Shown here: positions 47,993-58,386 of the stretch, piece after piece | Position numbering within the stretch: position 1 is the first letter of the stretch | Layout of the letters: each line of letters opens with the position of its first letter | Assembly: GCF_947581915.1 (NCBI RefSeq) | Contig: NZ_CANPWG010000052.1 | Location: 1-64,000 of the forward strand | Reading direction: 5' to 3' | From: Candidatus Palauibacter scopulicola | Lineage (GTDB): Bacteria; Gemmatimonadota; Gemmatimonadetes; Palauibacterales; Palauibacteraceae | DNA length: 64,000 nucleotides | The notes under the pieces: generated by a model | Seen by the model: only the letters and a program-made list of their open reading frames with translations | Told to the model about the DNA's origin: nothing | The model's database searches: none | Made by a program: the position numbers and the translations under genes

Positions 47993-48451
47993 TTACTCGA
48001 TCACCTGGGCGGTGCCGCCGGCCGCCTCGATCTTCTCGCGGGCGGAGGCACTGAAGGCATGCGCGCGCACGTCGACCGCCCGCCCGACGTCACCGCGCCC
48101 GAGGATCTTCACGGGACGATCCGTTCCGCGGATGATGCCGCTCGCCCGCAACGCCTGGGGATCGATCCCGCTGCCCTCCACGCGGTCCAGTTCCGAGAGA
48201 TTGACGATGTGCCACTCGGTCCGCCGGTGCGGCTTGAACCCCCGCTTGGGCGTACGCCGGTAGAGGGGCATCTGGCCGCCCTCGAACCACGCGGGAATCG
48301 ACGCGCCGCTCCGCGACTTCTGGCCCTTGTGGCCGCGCCCCGACGTCTTGCCCAGACCGGATCCGTGGCCGCGGCCCCGCCGTTTTGCCGAGGACTTCGA
48401 ACCGCGGGGCGGAGAGAGATTGTCGAGCCCGATCCGCTCGCGTTCAGCCAT
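47993..48451 (-). CDS. rplO: 50S ribosomal protein L15
   Basis: The 152-residue L15 has the Gly/Arg/Lys-rich N-terminus (RRGRGHGSGLGKTSGRGHKG), then FEGGQMPLYRRTPKRGFKP and the globular C-terminal half. The ATG at 48451 lies inside the rpmD 3' end (8-base overlap) with GGAGG about 9 bases upstream. Confidence 0.96.
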   Translation of the reverse strand: MAERERIGLDNLSPPRGSKSSAKRRGRGHGSGLGKTSGRGHKGQKSRSGASIPAWFEGGQMPLYRRTPKRGFKPHRRTEWHIVNLSELDRVEGSGIDPQALRASGIIRGTDRPVKILGRGDVGRAVDVRAHAFSASAREKIEAAGGTAQVIE

Positions 48452-48638
48452 CTTGTCCGACCTCCTCCACTTCGACGAGATGCGCCACCGCATGGATCAT
48501 CCCGCGTATCGCGCGGTTGTCCGGCTGCACCACCTGGTCCTGGTGGTGCCTGAGGCCGAGGGCACGCAGCGTGTCGCGCTGCTTGCGCTGCGCTCCGAGA
48601 CCGCTCTTCACCTGCCGAATCCTGAGCCGCTCACCCAC
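48444..48638 (-). CDS. rpmD: 50S ribosomal protein L30
   Basis: The 64-residue L30 reads [20 protein letters not shown], then [22 protein letters not shown]. Its GTG start overlaps the rpsE stop by 8 bases and its stop overlaps rplO by 8, a compact coupled trio in the spc operon. L30 is absent from some phyla, so its presence is a mild taxonomic marker. Confidence 0.95.
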   Translation of the reverse strand: MGERLRIRQVKSGLGAQRKQRDTLRALGLRHHQDQVVQPDNRAIRGMIHAVAHLVEVEEVGQDG

Positions 48639-49152
48639 GCATGGCCTCCCGGATCGTGGCGATGTCCACTCCGCGCTCGGCCGCGACCTGCTCCGGCGTG
48701 ACCAGATCCTGCAACCCGCTCATCGTCGCACGGACGATGTTGAGAGGATTGTTCGTGCCGAGACTCTTCGTGAGGATGTCCTGCACGCCCGCGCACTCGA
48801 GTACCGCCCGGACCGGGCCGCCGGCGATGACGCCCGTGCCCGGACCGGCGGGCTTGAGCAGCACCTTGCCCGCGCCATGGCGCCCGAGGATCTCGTGGGG
48901 GATGGTCCCGTTCACGATCGGCACGACGACCATGGCTTGACGCGCCTGCTCGAATCCCTTTCGGATCGCCTCCGCGACTTCGTTCGCCTTTCCGAGGGCC
49001 ATGCCGACGCGGCCCTGCCCGTCACCGACCGCCACGAGCGCGGTGAACGAAAAGCGACGGCCGCCCTTTACGACCTTCGAGACGCGATTGATGAAGATGA
49101 CGTTTTCCTTGAAGTTGTCACCGTCGTCGCGCCGTTTTCCTCCTCTTGCCAT
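48631..49152 (-). CDS. rpsE: 30S ribosomal protein S5
   Basis: The 173-residue S5 affects decoding accuracy and mRNA unwinding. Features: [40 protein letters not shown], the Gly-rich [15 protein letters not shown], and [16 protein letters not shown]. Normal length and position. Confidence 0.97.
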   Translation of the reverse strand: MARGGKRRDDGDNFKENVIFINRVSKVVKGGRRFSFTALVAVGDGQGRVGMALGKANEVAEAIRKGFEQARQAMVVVPIVNGTIPHEILGRHGAGKVLLKPAGPGTGVIAGGPVRAVLECAGVQDILTKSLGTNNPLNIVRATMSGLQDLVTPEQVAAERGVDIATIREAMRG

Positions 49153-49164
49153 GAAGCCCTCTCG

Positions 49165-49542
49165 TTAAAAGCGGAGACCGCCGTCGCGGGCGCCTTCGGC
49201 AAACGCCCGAACGCGGCCGTGATAAGGATAACCCCCGCGGTCGAACACGATCTCGCCCACATCGGCCGCGACCGCCTTCTCGGCAAGCAACCTGCCCGCA
49301 AGATACGCATCGGCGACCTTGCCCGAGCGCTCCCCCGCGTCGCCGTCCGTGCCGGCAAGCGTCGAGAGGCCGAGCAGAGTCACACCACGATCGTCGTCCA
49401 CCAGTTGGCCCTCCAGATGCCGCAGGCTCCGGAACACGACGAGGCGCGGGCGGGCGGCCGTTCCCCGGATCTTCTTCTTGATCCGGGCGTGCCGACGCGT
49501 GCGCAGCCGCTGCCTCTGTTTCGTCCGACCCCTGATGTCCAT
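49165..49542 (-). CDS. rplR: 50S ribosomal protein L18
   Basis: The 125-residue 5S-rRNA-binding L18: [37 protein letters not shown], and the C-terminal [20 protein letters not shown]. The ATG at 49542 has GAGGGAAG upstream and gives the family-normal N-terminus. Confidence 0.96.
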   Translation of the reverse strand: MDIRGRTKQRQRLRTRRHARIKKKIRGTAARPRLVVFRSLRHLEGQLVDDDRGVTLLGLSTLAGTDGDAGERSGKVADAYLAGRLLAEKAVAADVGEIVFDRGGYPYHGRVRAFAEGARDGGLRF

Positions 49543-49567
49543 CGTCTTCCCTCTGTCTGTTCGCCGA

Positions 49568-50110
49568 TCAGGCTGTGGCCGTCGCCTTGCCGGCCTTGCG
49601 GCGCACATACTCGCCCACGTAACGGATGCCCTTCCCCTTGTAGGGTTCGGGCGGGCGGATCGCGCGGATCTCCGCCGCCATCTGCCCGACCTTCTCTTTG
49701 TCGTTCCCCGCCACCTTGACCAGCGTCGGCGACTCGACGCTCAACGCAATGCCTTCGGGCGGTTCGACGGTGACCGTATGGCTGTATCCGACGCTGAACA
49801 CCACACCGCCGCCCTTCTGTTCCGCCCGGTATCCGACGCCGTGGATCTCCAGCCGCTTCTCATACCCCTGTGACACGCCCGTGACCATGTTGGCGATCAG
49901 CGATCGCGTGAGCCCGTGCAGAGCCCGGTGCCGCGCCTCATCGGAGGCCCGCTTCACGGACACCGCACCGTCGGACTGCGTGATCTCCATGTCAGGGTCG
50001 AAGGATCGCTCGAGCGCACCTCGAGGGCCCTTCACCATCACGTGCGCGCCATCGATCGTCACCTCGACGCCGTCCGGCACGGGAATGGGCAGTTTTCCGA
50101 TTCTCGACAC
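49568..50110 (-). CDS. rplF: 50S ribosomal protein L6
   Basis: The 180-residue two-domain L6 ([37 protein letters not shown], and C-terminal [20 protein letters not shown]) lies near the factor-binding site of the 50S subunit. GTG start. Spc-operon position between rpsH and rplR. Confidence 0.97.
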   Translation of the reverse strand: MSRIGKLPIPVPDGVEVTIDGAHVMVKGPRGALERSFDPDMEITQSDGAVSVKRASDEARHRALHGLTRSLIANMVTGVSQGYEKRLEIHGVGYRAEQKGGGVVFSVGYSHTVTVEPPEGIALSVESPTLVKVAGNDKEKVGQMAAEIRAIRPPEPYKGKGIRYVGEYVRRKAGKATATA

Positions 50111-50163
50111 GCTATCTGCTCCCTCGCGGGGGCAACCACCGACACCTGCTCGCGGCAGCTCCG

Positions 50164-50562
50164 CTAGTAGATTCTCGCGATGATCTCACCGCCGACGTGC
50201 TGCCGGCGGGCGTCGCGATCCGTCATCAATCCGTTCGACGTCGACATGATCGCGATCCCCATCCCGGCCCGGACCTTCGGGATCGAGTTCGCGTCGACGT
50301 ACTTCCTGAGGCCTGGCTTCGACACGCGTTCGAGCAGCCGAATCACGGGTCGGTCGTCCGACGTGTACTTGAGGTATACGCGCAGGCGGCCGTGCCGATC
50401 GTCGTCCAGCACCTTGTAGCCGCGAACGAAGTGGTTCTCCGCCAGGATCCTGGCGATCTCGATCTTGATTTTCGAGAGCGGGATGTCGACGCGCCGGTGT
50501 CCGGCCCGGCCGGCGTTCCGGATTCGCGTCAGCATGTCCGCGATCGGGTCGGTCATGCTCAT
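50164..50562 (-). CDS. rpsH: 30S ribosomal protein S8
   Basis: The 132-residue S8 begins MSMTDPIADMLTRIRNA, the classic opening that favours the first of two close ATGs. It ends with GLMTDRDARRQHVGGEIIARIY. In E. coli S8 represses the spc operon by binding near rplE. No matching RNA fold was sought in detail here. Confidence 0.97.
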   Translation of the reverse strand: MSMTDPIADMLTRIRNAGRAGHRRVDIPLSKIKIEIARILAENHFVRGYKVLDDDRHGRLRVYLKYTSDDRPVIRLLERVSKPGLRKYVDANSIPKVRAGMGIAIMSTSNGLMTDRDARRQHVGGEIIARIY

Positions 50563-50563
50563 C

Positions 50564-50749
50564 TCACCAACTCGCTTTCCGGACGCCCGGGATCTCTCCT
50601 CGGAGCGCCTGCTCCCGGAAGCAGATCCGGCACAGACCGAACTTCCTCATGTAGGCGCGGGGCCGACCGCAGCGATTGCAGCGTCTCACCTTGCGCGAAC
50701 TGAACTTCGGCTTCCGGTTCGCCTTCTCGATTAGTGCCGTCTTTGCCAT
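50564..50749 (-). CDS. rpsN: 30S ribosomal protein S14, zinc type
   Basis: The 61-residue short S14 has the zinc ribbon Cys24, Cys27, Cys40 and Cys43 ([20 protein letters not shown]) and the terminal KASW. This is the C+ form; no long zinc-free copy is in the window. It overlaps nothing but abuts rpsH by one base. Confidence 0.97.
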   Translation of the reverse strand: MAKTALIEKANRKPKFSSRKVRRCNRCGRPRAYMRKFGLCRICFREQALRGEIPGVRKASW

Positions 50750-50763
50750 TCAGCCCTTTCCCG

Positions 50764-51339
50764 CTAGATGACGACCGGAACTTCATCGCGAAACGGCATC
50801 CCCATCTCGCGAAGCAGAACGAGCGCCTCATCGTCCCGGTTGGTCGTCGTGACGAACGTGATGTTGAGACCGTGGATCTTGACGATCTCGTCGTAATCGA
50901 CTTCGGCGAAGACCATCTGTTCCCGGATCCCCACCGTGTAGTTGCCGCGCCCATCGAACGCCCGGCTCCGGAACCCCCTGAAGTCCCGGATCCGCGGCAC
51001 GGCCGTACTGATGAACCGATCGAGGAACTCGTACATGCGGGCATTGCGAAGCGTCACCATCGTCCCGATCGGCATGCCCTCGCGGAGACCGAAATTCGAG
51101 ATCGAGTTCCGCGCCCGCGTGACGACGGGTCGCTGGCCGCTGATCACGGCGATCTCGTTCGAGGCGGACTCGATCAGCCGGGGATTGTCCTTCCCGTCGC
51201 CGAGCCCTGCGTTGATCACGATCTTCTCGAGCTTCGGGATCTGGTGCGGGTTCTCGAAGCCGAAGGTATCGGCAAGCTTCGCCCGGACCGTGTCCTCGTA
51301 GTGTTTCCGCAGCCGCGGCTTTCCGTTCTCGGAACTCAT
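50764..51339 (-). CDS. rplE: 50S ribosomal protein L5
   Basis: The 191-residue L5 binds 5S rRNA: LRKHYEDTVRAKL, NPHQIPKLEKIVINAGLG, RARNSISNFGLREGMPIG and VTTTNRDDEALVLLREMGMPF. I choose the ATG at 51339, just after the rplX stop. An in-frame GTG at 51372 would overlap rplX by 29 bases and add 11 unconserved residues. Confidence 0.95.
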   Translation of the reverse strand: MSSENGKPRLRKHYEDTVRAKLADTFGFENPHQIPKLEKIVINAGLGDGKDNPRLIESASNEIAVISGQRPVVTRARNSISNFGLREGMPIGTMVTLRNARMYEFLDRFISTAVPRIRDFRGFRSRAFDGRGNYTVGIREQMVFAEVDYDEIVKIHGLNITFVTTTNRDDEALVLLREMGMPFRDEVPVVI

Positions 51340-51343
51340 CTTG

Positions 51344-51691
51344 CTAGCCCGCCGTCGGGATGGGGTGGTCACAGCGCTTGCAGATCCGCTCGATCGTGCC
51401 GTCCGCGTCGCGCTGGCGGTGCACCCGCGACGGCTCGTCGCACTGGGGGCACAAGAGCATCACGTTCGAGGCGTTGATCGGCTCTTCGTAGGTGACGATG
51501 CCGCCTTCGGTGATCCCGCCCCTCGCGTTGGCCACGGGACGCTTGTGATGCTTGCGCATGTTCACGTCCTGCACCACGACGAGTCCCCGCGAAGGGATCG
51601 TGCGCAGCACCTGGCCCTGGGCGCCGGCGTAGTTGCCCGCGATCACCCGAACCGTGTCTCCGGCTCTCACGTTCAGTTTCTTCCGTGTCAT
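51344..51691 (-). CDS. rplX: 50S ribosomal protein L24
   Basis: The 115-residue assembly-initiator L24 has the KOW motif (VRAGDTVRVIAGNYAGAQG), VQDVNMRKHHKR, and a C-terminal zinc-ribbon-like part with Cys81, Cys84, Cys104 and Cys107. Standard position between rplN and rplE. Confidence 0.96.
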   Translation of the reverse strand: MTRKKLNVRAGDTVRVIAGNYAGAQGQVLRTIPSRGLVVVQDVNMRKHHKRPVANARGGITEGGIVTYEEPINASNVMLLCPQCDEPSRVHRQRDADGTIERICKRCDHPIPTAG

Positions 51692-51717
51692 CTTCGGTTC
51701 AGATCCTCGTGCGGTGC

Positions 51718-52086
51718 TCAGATTACTTCGGGTGCGAGCGACACGATCTTCATGAACTTCTTCTCGCGGAGTTCACGCGCCACCGGCCCGAAGATACGCG
51801 TCGCGGTCGGCTCGCCCGCGTCGTTGATGATCACCGCCGCATTCTCATCGAAGCGGATGTAACTGCCGTCGCGCCGTCGGCTCTCCTTCGCCGTCCGTAC
51901 GACGACCGCCCGAACCACCTGTCCCTTCTTCACGTTCCCGTGCGGGGTCGCGTCCTTGATCGTCGCAACGATTACGTCGCCCACGCGGGCGTACCGGCGG
52001 CGCGACCCGCCGAGGACGCGTATGCAGAGAGCCCGGCGGGCACCGGAATTGTCCGCGATGCGGACCATCGATTCCTGCTGAATCAT
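51718..52086 (-). CDS. rplN: 50S ribosomal protein L14
   Basis: The 122-residue L14: [43 protein letters not shown] and the C-terminal [20 protein letters not shown]. Highly conserved, with normal length and place in the spc operon. Confidence 0.97.
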   Translation of the reverse strand: MIQQESMVRIADNSGARRALCIRVLGGSRRRYARVGDVIVATIKDATPHGNVKKGQVVRAVVVRTAKESRRRDGSYIRFDENAAVIINDAGEPTATRIFGPVARELREKKFMKIVSLAPEVI

Positions 52087-52101
52087 CTCGTCGTGTCCCC
52101 G

Positions 52102-52371
52102 TTACTCCGGACGCTGCACCAGCTCGAGCACGCGCCAGCGCTTGAGCCTGGAGAGCGGACGGGTCTCCTCGATCCGGACCACGTCACCCACCCGGTATTC
52201 GTTCTCTTCGTCGTGTGCCTGGTACCTCTTGCCGCGGCTCACCTGCTTGCCGTACAGCGGGTGCGCGAGCCGCCGCTCGACGGACACCACGACGGTTTTT
52301 TCCATGCGGTCGCTCACGACCGTTCCGAGCCGCACCTTGCGCCGGCCCTTCGTCGCCGATTGATCAGCCAA
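52102..52371 (-). CDS. rpsQ: 30S ribosomal protein S17
   Basis: The 89-residue OB-fold S17: [39 protein letters not shown] and [19 protein letters not shown]. The start is a TTG lying within the rpmC 3' end (8-base overlap). No ATG or GTG alternative is available at the right place. Confidence 0.95.
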   Translation of the reverse strand: MADQSATKGRRKVRLGTVVSDRMEKTVVVSVERRLAHPLYGKQVSRGKRYQAHDEENEYRVGDVVRIEETRPLSRLKRWRVLELVQRPE

Positions 52372-52579
52372 CCTGGTTCTCCTCGCTACGCGTCCGCTCG
52401 ACCTGCACGGTCTTCAGCCGCGCGATCTCGCGACGCAACGTCTTCAGGAGCGATGGGTTTTCGAGTTCCTCGAACGCGGCCCGGTAGCGCAGACGAGCGA
52501 TTTCGTCCTTCGCGCGGGTGAGTTCCTCGGCAAGCTCGTCGTCCGTGAGTTCGCGCATCTCCATCGCTTCAAGCGGCAT
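52364..52579 (-). CDS. rpmC: 50S ribosomal protein L29
   Basis: The 71-residue helical L29 ([31 protein letters not shown]) sits near the tunnel exit. GGAGG lies 6 bases before the first ATG, which is immediately adjacent to the rplP stop, giving a short extra N-terminal stretch (MPLEAME). Confidence 0.95.
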   Translation of the reverse strand: MPLEAMEMRELTDDELAEELTRAKDEIARLRYRAAFEELENPSLLKTLRREIARLKTVQVERTRSEENQVG

Positions 52580-52990
52580 CTAGTCCTCCCGCTCCAGGAA
52601 GCGTGTCTTGACCGGAAGCTTCGCCGAGGCCAACTGCATCGCCCGCCGCGCGAGTTCGATGTCGACGCCTTCGAGCTCGAACATCACCCGGCCCGGCTTC
52701 ACCGGCGCGACCCAGTACTCGGGGTTCCCCTTGCCCTTCCCCATCCGGGTTTCCGCAGGCTTCTGCGTGAGCGGCTTATCCGGAAAGATGCGGATCCAGA
52801 CCTTGCCGCCACGCTTGATGTGGCGCGTCATGGCGACCCGGGCGGCCTCGATCTGACGATTCGTGATCCAGCCCGGTTCCACGGCCTGAAGCGCGTAGTC
52901 GCCGAACGAGACCTTGTTCCCGCGACGCGCGGCGCCCCGCATGCGTCCCTTCTGCTGTTTCCGGTACTTGATCCGCTTCGGTTGCAGCAT
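52580..52990 (-). CDS. rplP: 50S ribosomal protein L16
   Basis: The 136-residue L16: [59 protein letters not shown] and [15 protein letters not shown]. Organises the A-site region of 23S rRNA. Normal in length and S10-operon position. Confidence 0.97.
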   Translation of the reverse strand: MLQPKRIKYRKQQKGRMRGAARRGNKVSFGDYALQAVEPGWITNRQIEAARVAMTRHIKRGGKVWIRIFPDKPLTQKPAETRMGKGKGNPEYWVAPVKPGRVMFELEGVDIELARRAMQLASAKLPVKTRFLERED

Positions 52991-52996
52991 GTGTCT

Positions 52997-53686
52997 CTAT
53001 CCTCGTCCGCGGCCCGCGCGGCGGCGCCCGCCCGCAGTGTATGTCTGACCACGGCGGTCTTCCACGATCTCGCCGTGGAAGATCCACACCTTCACGCCGA
53101 TCGTGCCGAACGTCGTCCGCGCCTGTCGCTCCGCGTAGTCGATGTCCGCACGCAATGTGTGCAAAGGCACGCGTCCCTCGTGATAGCCCTCCGAACGCGC
53201 GATCTCGGCCCCGCCGAGCCGCCCGCCGCACTGAATGCGGATGCCGCCGGCGCCCGCCCGCATCGCCGCCTGCACGGCCCGCTTCATCGCGCGCCGGAAG
53301 CTGATCCGCTGCGTCAGCTGATGGGCCACGTTGTCCGCCACGAGCTGGGCCTGGGTCTCCGGACGGCGAATCTCCTCTACGTTGACGGAAACCTCCGCCT
53401 CCGTCAGCATGGCGAGTTCATCACGCAGCTTGTCGACCTCGGCCCCACGCTTGCCGATGACGACGCCGGGGCGACCCGTGTGGATCGTGACGACGATCTT
53501 GGACGGCTTGCGCTCGATCTCCACCTGGGCGATCGCCGCGTGCCCGAGTCGCGCGTGCAGGTACTTCCGCAGCTTCTCGTCTTCGGCGAGGAGCTTCGGG
53601 AACTCCTTGCCCTGCGCGTACCAGCGCGACCGCCACGGCTTGACCGCGCCGAGTCTGAATCCGTACGGGTGTGTCTTCTGGCCCAT
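52997..53686 (-). CDS. rpsC: 30S ribosomal protein S3
   Basis: The 229-residue S3 lines the mRNA entry tunnel. N-terminal [14 protein letters not shown] domain with [21 protein letters not shown], and C-terminal YGDIDYA-like region ([29 protein letters not shown]). Its ATG overlaps the rplV stop by one base (TAATG). Confidence 0.97.
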   Translation of the reverse strand: MGQKTHPYGFRLGAVKPWRSRWYAQGKEFPKLLAEDEKLRKYLHARLGHAAIAQVEIERKPSKIVVTIHTGRPGVVIGKRGAEVDKLRDELAMLTEAEVSVNVEEIRRPETQAQLVADNVAHQLTQRISFRRAMKRAVQAAMRAGAGGIRIQCGGRLGGAEIARSEGYHEGRVPLHTLRADIDYAERQARTTFGTIGVKVWIFHGEIVEDRRGQTYTAGGRRRAGRGRG

Positions 53687-54036
53687 TAGTCTCTCGTGTC
53701 CACGACGACCGTCACATGACTGCTCCGCTTGAGCCGCGGGGTCGCTCTTCCGTAGGCGCGTGCCCTCCAGCGCCGAAGCGTCCTGCCCTCGTCCACATAC
53801 GCCTCGCGCACATAGAGCTCGTCCACGTCCAGCGTTTCGCCCCCCTCGTCCGCCCGGTAGACCGCATTGGCGACGGCCGAACGGAGAACCTTTCCGATCG
53901 AGCGCGCCGCCTTCTTCTTCGAGAATTGCAGGATGGCGTAGGCCTCGTTGACGTCTCGCCCGCGAATCTGGTCGATGACCAGACGCATCTTCCGGGCGGA
54001 CATGCCGAGATTCTTCGCCCTGGCTGTCGCCTGCAT
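53686..54036 (-). CDS. rplV: 50S ribosomal protein L22
   Basis: The 116-residue L22 contributes to the peptide exit tunnel and the macrolide site. [20 protein letters not shown], then [15 protein letters not shown] and [20 protein letters not shown] with the tunnel loop. The ATG shares a base with the rpsS stop (TGATG). Confidence 0.96.
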   Translation of the reverse strand: MQATARAKNLGMSARKMRLVIDQIRGRDVNEAYAILQFSKKKAARSIGKVLRSAVANAVYRADEGGETLDVDELYVREAYVDEGRTLRRWRARAYGRATPRLKRSSHVTVVVDTRD

Positions 54037-54320
54037 CAGACTCTGCCCCTCCGGTCTCGCGCGGAACCGGCGTGCCCGCGGAAGGTTCGCGTCGTCGCGA
54101 ACTCTCCGAGCTTGTGCCCCACCATGTTCTCCGTCACGTAGACCGGGATGAACTTGTTGCCGTTGTGCACCGCGAGCGTGTGTCCGACGAAATCCGGGCT
54201 GATGGTCGAAGCCCTGGCCCACGTCTTGATGACCGACTTGTCTCCGGAATCGTTCATCCGCTGCACCTTCATCAGCAGCTTCTCGTCGATGTACGGTCCC
54301 TTCCGCACGCTTCTCGGCAT
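54036..54320 (-). CDS. rpsS: 30S ribosomal protein S19
   Basis: The 94-residue head protein S19: [60 protein letters not shown] and [15 protein letters not shown]. The ATG at 54320 gives the family N-terminus. Confidence 0.97.
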   Translation of the reverse strand: MPRSVRKGPYIDEKLLMKVQRMNDSGDKSVIKTWARASTISPDFVGHTLAVHNGNKFIPVYVTENMVGHKLGEFATTRTFRGHAGSARDRRGRV

Positions 54321-54334
54321 CGGATCTCCCGTTC

Positions 54335-55174
54335 CTACTTCGTGGCCTTGCCGCGCTTGCGGCCGCGCACGATCAGCTTGTCGCTCGGCTTGTGCTTCTT
54401 CCTCGTCTTGCGACCCTCCGGCTTGCCCCACGGCGATACGGGCGGACGGCCGCCGGAACTGCGTCCCTCCCCACCCCCGAGGGGATGATCGACGGGATTC
54501 ATCGCCACGCCGCGCACCTTGGGCCGCCGGCCCTTCCACCTCGACCGGCCCGCTTTGCCGGCCCGGATGAGTTCGTGGTCGACGTTGCCGACCTGCCCGA
54601 CCGTGGCGCGGCACGATTCCGGCACCATGCGCATCTCGGTGCTCGGGAGCCGCAACGTGACCGCGCCCCGCTCCTTCGCGACGACCTGGACCGACGCGCC
54701 GGCCGAGCGGGCGAGCTGCGCGCCCTTGCCGGGCACAAGCTCCACGCCGTGCACGACCGTCCCGAGCGGGACCTCGCGTAGCGGCAGGCAGTTCCCCACG
54801 TTCGGGTCGATCCCCGACCCGGAGAGGATGGTGTCACCGACACCCAGACCTCGCGGGTGGAGGATGTAGCGCTTTTCTCCATCCGCGTAATGGATGAGCG
54901 CGATGCGGGCCGAGCGATTCGGGTCGTATTCGATCTCCGCGATGACGCCCGGCACGCCGTCCTTCCTGCGCTTGAAGTCGATGCGCCGGTAGCGCCGCTT
55001 GTGGCCGCCCCCTCGCCTCCGGCTCGTGATATGTCCGTGGTGGTTGCGGCCGGACTTCTTCGGCAGACCCTCCGTCAGCGACTTCTCCGGCTCGCTGCGG
55101 GTGATTTCCTCGAACGTCGATACGCTGCGGTATCGAGAGGCCGCCGTCACCGGCTTGAATTTGCGAATCGGCAT
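54335..55174 (-). CDS. rplB: 50S ribosomal protein L2
   Basis: The 279-residue L2 is needed for subunit joining and peptidyl transfer. Features: [33 protein letters not shown], and the conserved C-terminal [20 protein letters not shown] containing the functionally critical His. Normal length. Confidence 0.98.
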   Translation of the reverse strand: MPIRKFKPVTAASRYRSVSTFEEITRSEPEKSLTEGLPKKSGRNHHGHITSRRRGGGHKRRYRRIDFKRRKDGVPGVIAEIEYDPNRSARIALIHYADGEKRYILHPRGLGVGDTILSGSGIDPNVGNCLPLREVPLGTVVHGVELVPGKGAQLARSAGASVQVVAKERGAVTLRLPSTEMRMVPESCRATVGQVGNVDHELIRAGKAGRSRWKGRRPKVRGVAMNPVDHPLGGGEGRSSGGRPPVSPWGKPEGRKTRKKHKPSDKLIVRGRKRGKATK

Positions 55175-55177
55175 CGA

Positions 55178-55534
55178 TCAGGCTCCCTCCAGCACGTCGA
55201 CGGGGCCATCGGCCACCTCGATGATCGCCTTCTTCCAGTGCGGCCTGCGGCCCATCATGCGCCCCATGCGCTTCTTCTTCCCCCGCACGTTCATCGTGCG
55301 CACGGAGGTGACTCGCCGTCCCTCGAAGATCGCCTCGAACGCGCGGCGGATCTCGATCTTGTTCGCGTCCGGCGCCACCTCGAAGGTGTACTTGGGCCGC
55401 GGCTCCACCTCGCCGCGGTCGATACGCGCCTGGAGACGCCGTCCCACGCCATCGGTCCCTTCGGACTGAAGGCTCGTGGAGGTCTTCTCCGTAAACAGCG
55501 GACGCAGGATGATCTCGTTCGGCGCGCGCGTCAT
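55178..55534 (-). CDS. rplW: 50S ribosomal protein L23
   Basis: The 118-residue L23 sits at the tunnel exit and docks trigger factor and SRP. IILRPLFTEKTS at the start, FEVAPDANKIEIRRAFEAIF and VRTMNVRGKKKRMGRMMGRR. It carries a ~20-residue insert after the first strand (GTDGVGRRLQARIDRGEVEP), longer than usual. ATGA overlap with rplD. Confidence 0.95.
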   Translation of the reverse strand: MTRAPNEIILRPLFTEKTSTSLQSEGTDGVGRRLQARIDRGEVEPRPKYTFEVAPDANKIEIRRAFEAIFEGRRVTSVRTMNVRGKKKRMGRMMGRRPHWKKAIIEVADGPVDVLEGA

Positions 55535-56166
55535 GCGTCACCGTCCCCGGCGGCGTCTCCCGCCGTATCGAAGGCCGACGACTCGACGAGTACCAGGTCG
55601 GACCAGAGGACGTCGTACGCCGACGCCTCTCCCCATGGGAGCACCCGCACGCCGGGCAGGTTTCTCGCCGACAGGTGGACATCGGGTTTGTGGCCCGCCG
55701 TCAGGAGAAGGACGTTTTCCGAACCGCGGCCGATGCCGGCCAGCAGAGCGGCGACGCGCCGGGTCTTCGGCGAATCGAAGTCCAGAGGCTCGAGGAGCGC
55801 GAGATCGCCGTTCATGGCTCTCGTGTTGAGTGCGGAACGGATGGCCAGCTGACGGATTCGCCTCGGCACGCGTACCCGATAGGAGCGCGGCTGCGGGCCG
55901 AAGACGACCGAGCCGCCGCGCCACAGCGCCGAACGGATCGAGCCGGCGCGGGCGCGTCCCGTCCCTTTCTGGCGCCAGGGCTTCCGCGATCCTCCGCGAA
56001 CGGTCGAGCGGGTCTTCGTCGACGCCGTCCCCTGTCGGCGGTTCGCCAGCACAGCGGTGACGACCTGATGGAGCACGTCTTCGTTGACCGTGCCATCGAA
56101 CGGCGTCTCGGGCAGGGCCCGCTCGGCCCCGGCGGCGCCGTCGGAGCTGTACGTCGCGACTTTCAT
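55531..56166 (-). CDS. rplD: 50S ribosomal protein L4
   Basis: The 211-residue L4 reaches into the exit tunnel; in E. coli it represses the S10 operon. GTASTKTRSTVRGGSRKPWR, QKGTGRARAGSIRSALWRGG and VFGPQPRSYRVRVPRRIRQL form the conserved loop. The C-terminal tail (FDTAGDAAGDGDA) is acidic. ATGA overlaps on both sides, with rplC and rplW. Confidence 0.96.
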   Translation of the reverse strand: MKVATYSSDGAAGAERALPETPFDGTVNEDVLHQVVTAVLANRRQGTASTKTRSTVRGGSRKPWRQKGTGRARAGSIRSALWRGGSVVFGPQPRSYRVRVPRRIRQLAIRSALNTRAMNGDLALLEPLDFDSPKTRRVAALLAGIGRGSENVLLLTAGHKPDVHLSARNLPGVRVLPWGEASAYDVLWSDLVLVESSAFDTAGDAAGDGDA

Positions 56167-56786
56167 CGGCCCGGCCTCACCATAACGAGGTTGTTTCGCC
56201 CGCCCGGGACGGAGCCCTGCACGATCAGGAGGTTCTTTTCCGCGTCGACCCGGATGATCTTCCGGCTCATCGCCATGCGCTGCGTCCCCCCCATGCGGCC
56301 GGCCATCTTCCGCCCCTTGATCACGCGGGACGGGTCCGTACCGGCCCCGATCGAGCCCGGAGCCCTGAGAATGGACGTTCCGCCGTGGGAGCCTCGACCG
56401 CCGCCGAAGCCGTGCCGCTTCACGACGCCCTGGAACCCGCGACCCTTGGTCGTTCCCGTTACGTTCACCCGCGATCCGACATCGAACATGCCGACCGTGA
56501 GTTCCTGACCCAGCTCGAGCTCCTCGCCCTCGAAGTCGAACTCCGCGAGGACGCGCGGGACGTAGTCGAGGCCGGCGCGCGCGGCGTGGCCCGCGGCCGG
56601 CTTCCGTTCGCGCCCCTCCTTCACGCGGCCGAAGCCCAGCTGCACGGCCTCGTAGCCGTCGCGCTCGGTGGTCTTGATCTGGACGACCGGACAGGGTCCG
56701 ACCTCCAGCACGGTGACACCGACGGCCTTCCCGTCGTCGTCGAAGATCTGCGTCATGCCGATTTTCCGGCCGATCAACCCGGGCAT
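56163..56786 (-). CDS. rplC: 50S ribosomal protein L3
   Basis: The 207-residue L3 nucleates 50S assembly: [60 protein letters not shown] and [12 protein letters not shown]. The ATG at 56786 gives the canonical N-terminus, 4 bases after rpsJ. Confidence 0.97.
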   Translation of the reverse strand: MPGLIGRKIGMTQIFDDDGKAVGVTVLEVGPCPVVQIKTTERDGYEAVQLGFGRVKEGRERKPAAGHAARAGLDYVPRVLAEFDFEGEELELGQELTVGMFDVGSRVNVTGTTKGRGFQGVVKRHGFGGGRGSHGGTSILRAPGSIGAGTDPSRVIKGRKMAGRMGGTQRMAMSRKIIRVDAEKNLLIVQGSVPGGRNNLVMVRPGR

Positions 56787-56790
56787 CTCG

Positions 56791-57099
56791 CTACTCGACT
56801 TTGATTTCCACATCGACGCCGGCCGCAAGATCCAGCTTCGTCAGCGCGTCGATCGTCTGCGGACGGGAGTCGTGGATGTCGATGAGCCGCTTGTGCGTCT
56901 TCAGTTCGAACTGCTCCCGCGACTTCTTGTCCACGTGAGGACTCCGCAGCACCGTGAACAGCTGGCGGCGCGTCGGGAGCGGGATCGGCCCGCTGACGGA
57001 CGCACCGGTCTTCTGCGCGGTCCGGACGATGTCCGCCGCCGTCTGGTCGATCACGGCTGGATCGAAAGCCTTCAGCCGAATTCGAATCTTCTGCGCCAT
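56791..57099 (-). CDS. rpsJ: 30S ribosomal protein S10
   Basis: The 102-residue S10 (also NusE, the antitermination partner of NusB): [40 protein letters not shown] and [16 protein letters not shown]. Head of the S10 genes, 34 bases after tuf, with no separate promoter recognised. Confidence 0.97.
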   Translation of the reverse strand: MAQKIRIRLKAFDPAVIDQTAADIVRTAQKTGASVSGPIPLPTRRQLFTVLRSPHVDKKSREQFELKTHKRLIDIHDSRPQTIDALTKLDLAAGVDVEIKVE

Positions 57100-57133
57100 A
57101 TCCGTGCGCCGTCTCGTTTTCCGGGGCTGTCCG

Positions 57134-58327
<1,194 letters not shown>

Positions 58328-58386
58328 CGCCCCTCGTTCTCCTGTATCTCGTCTGCGGCCTGCTCGCGGACGCGCCCTTCCGGCGT

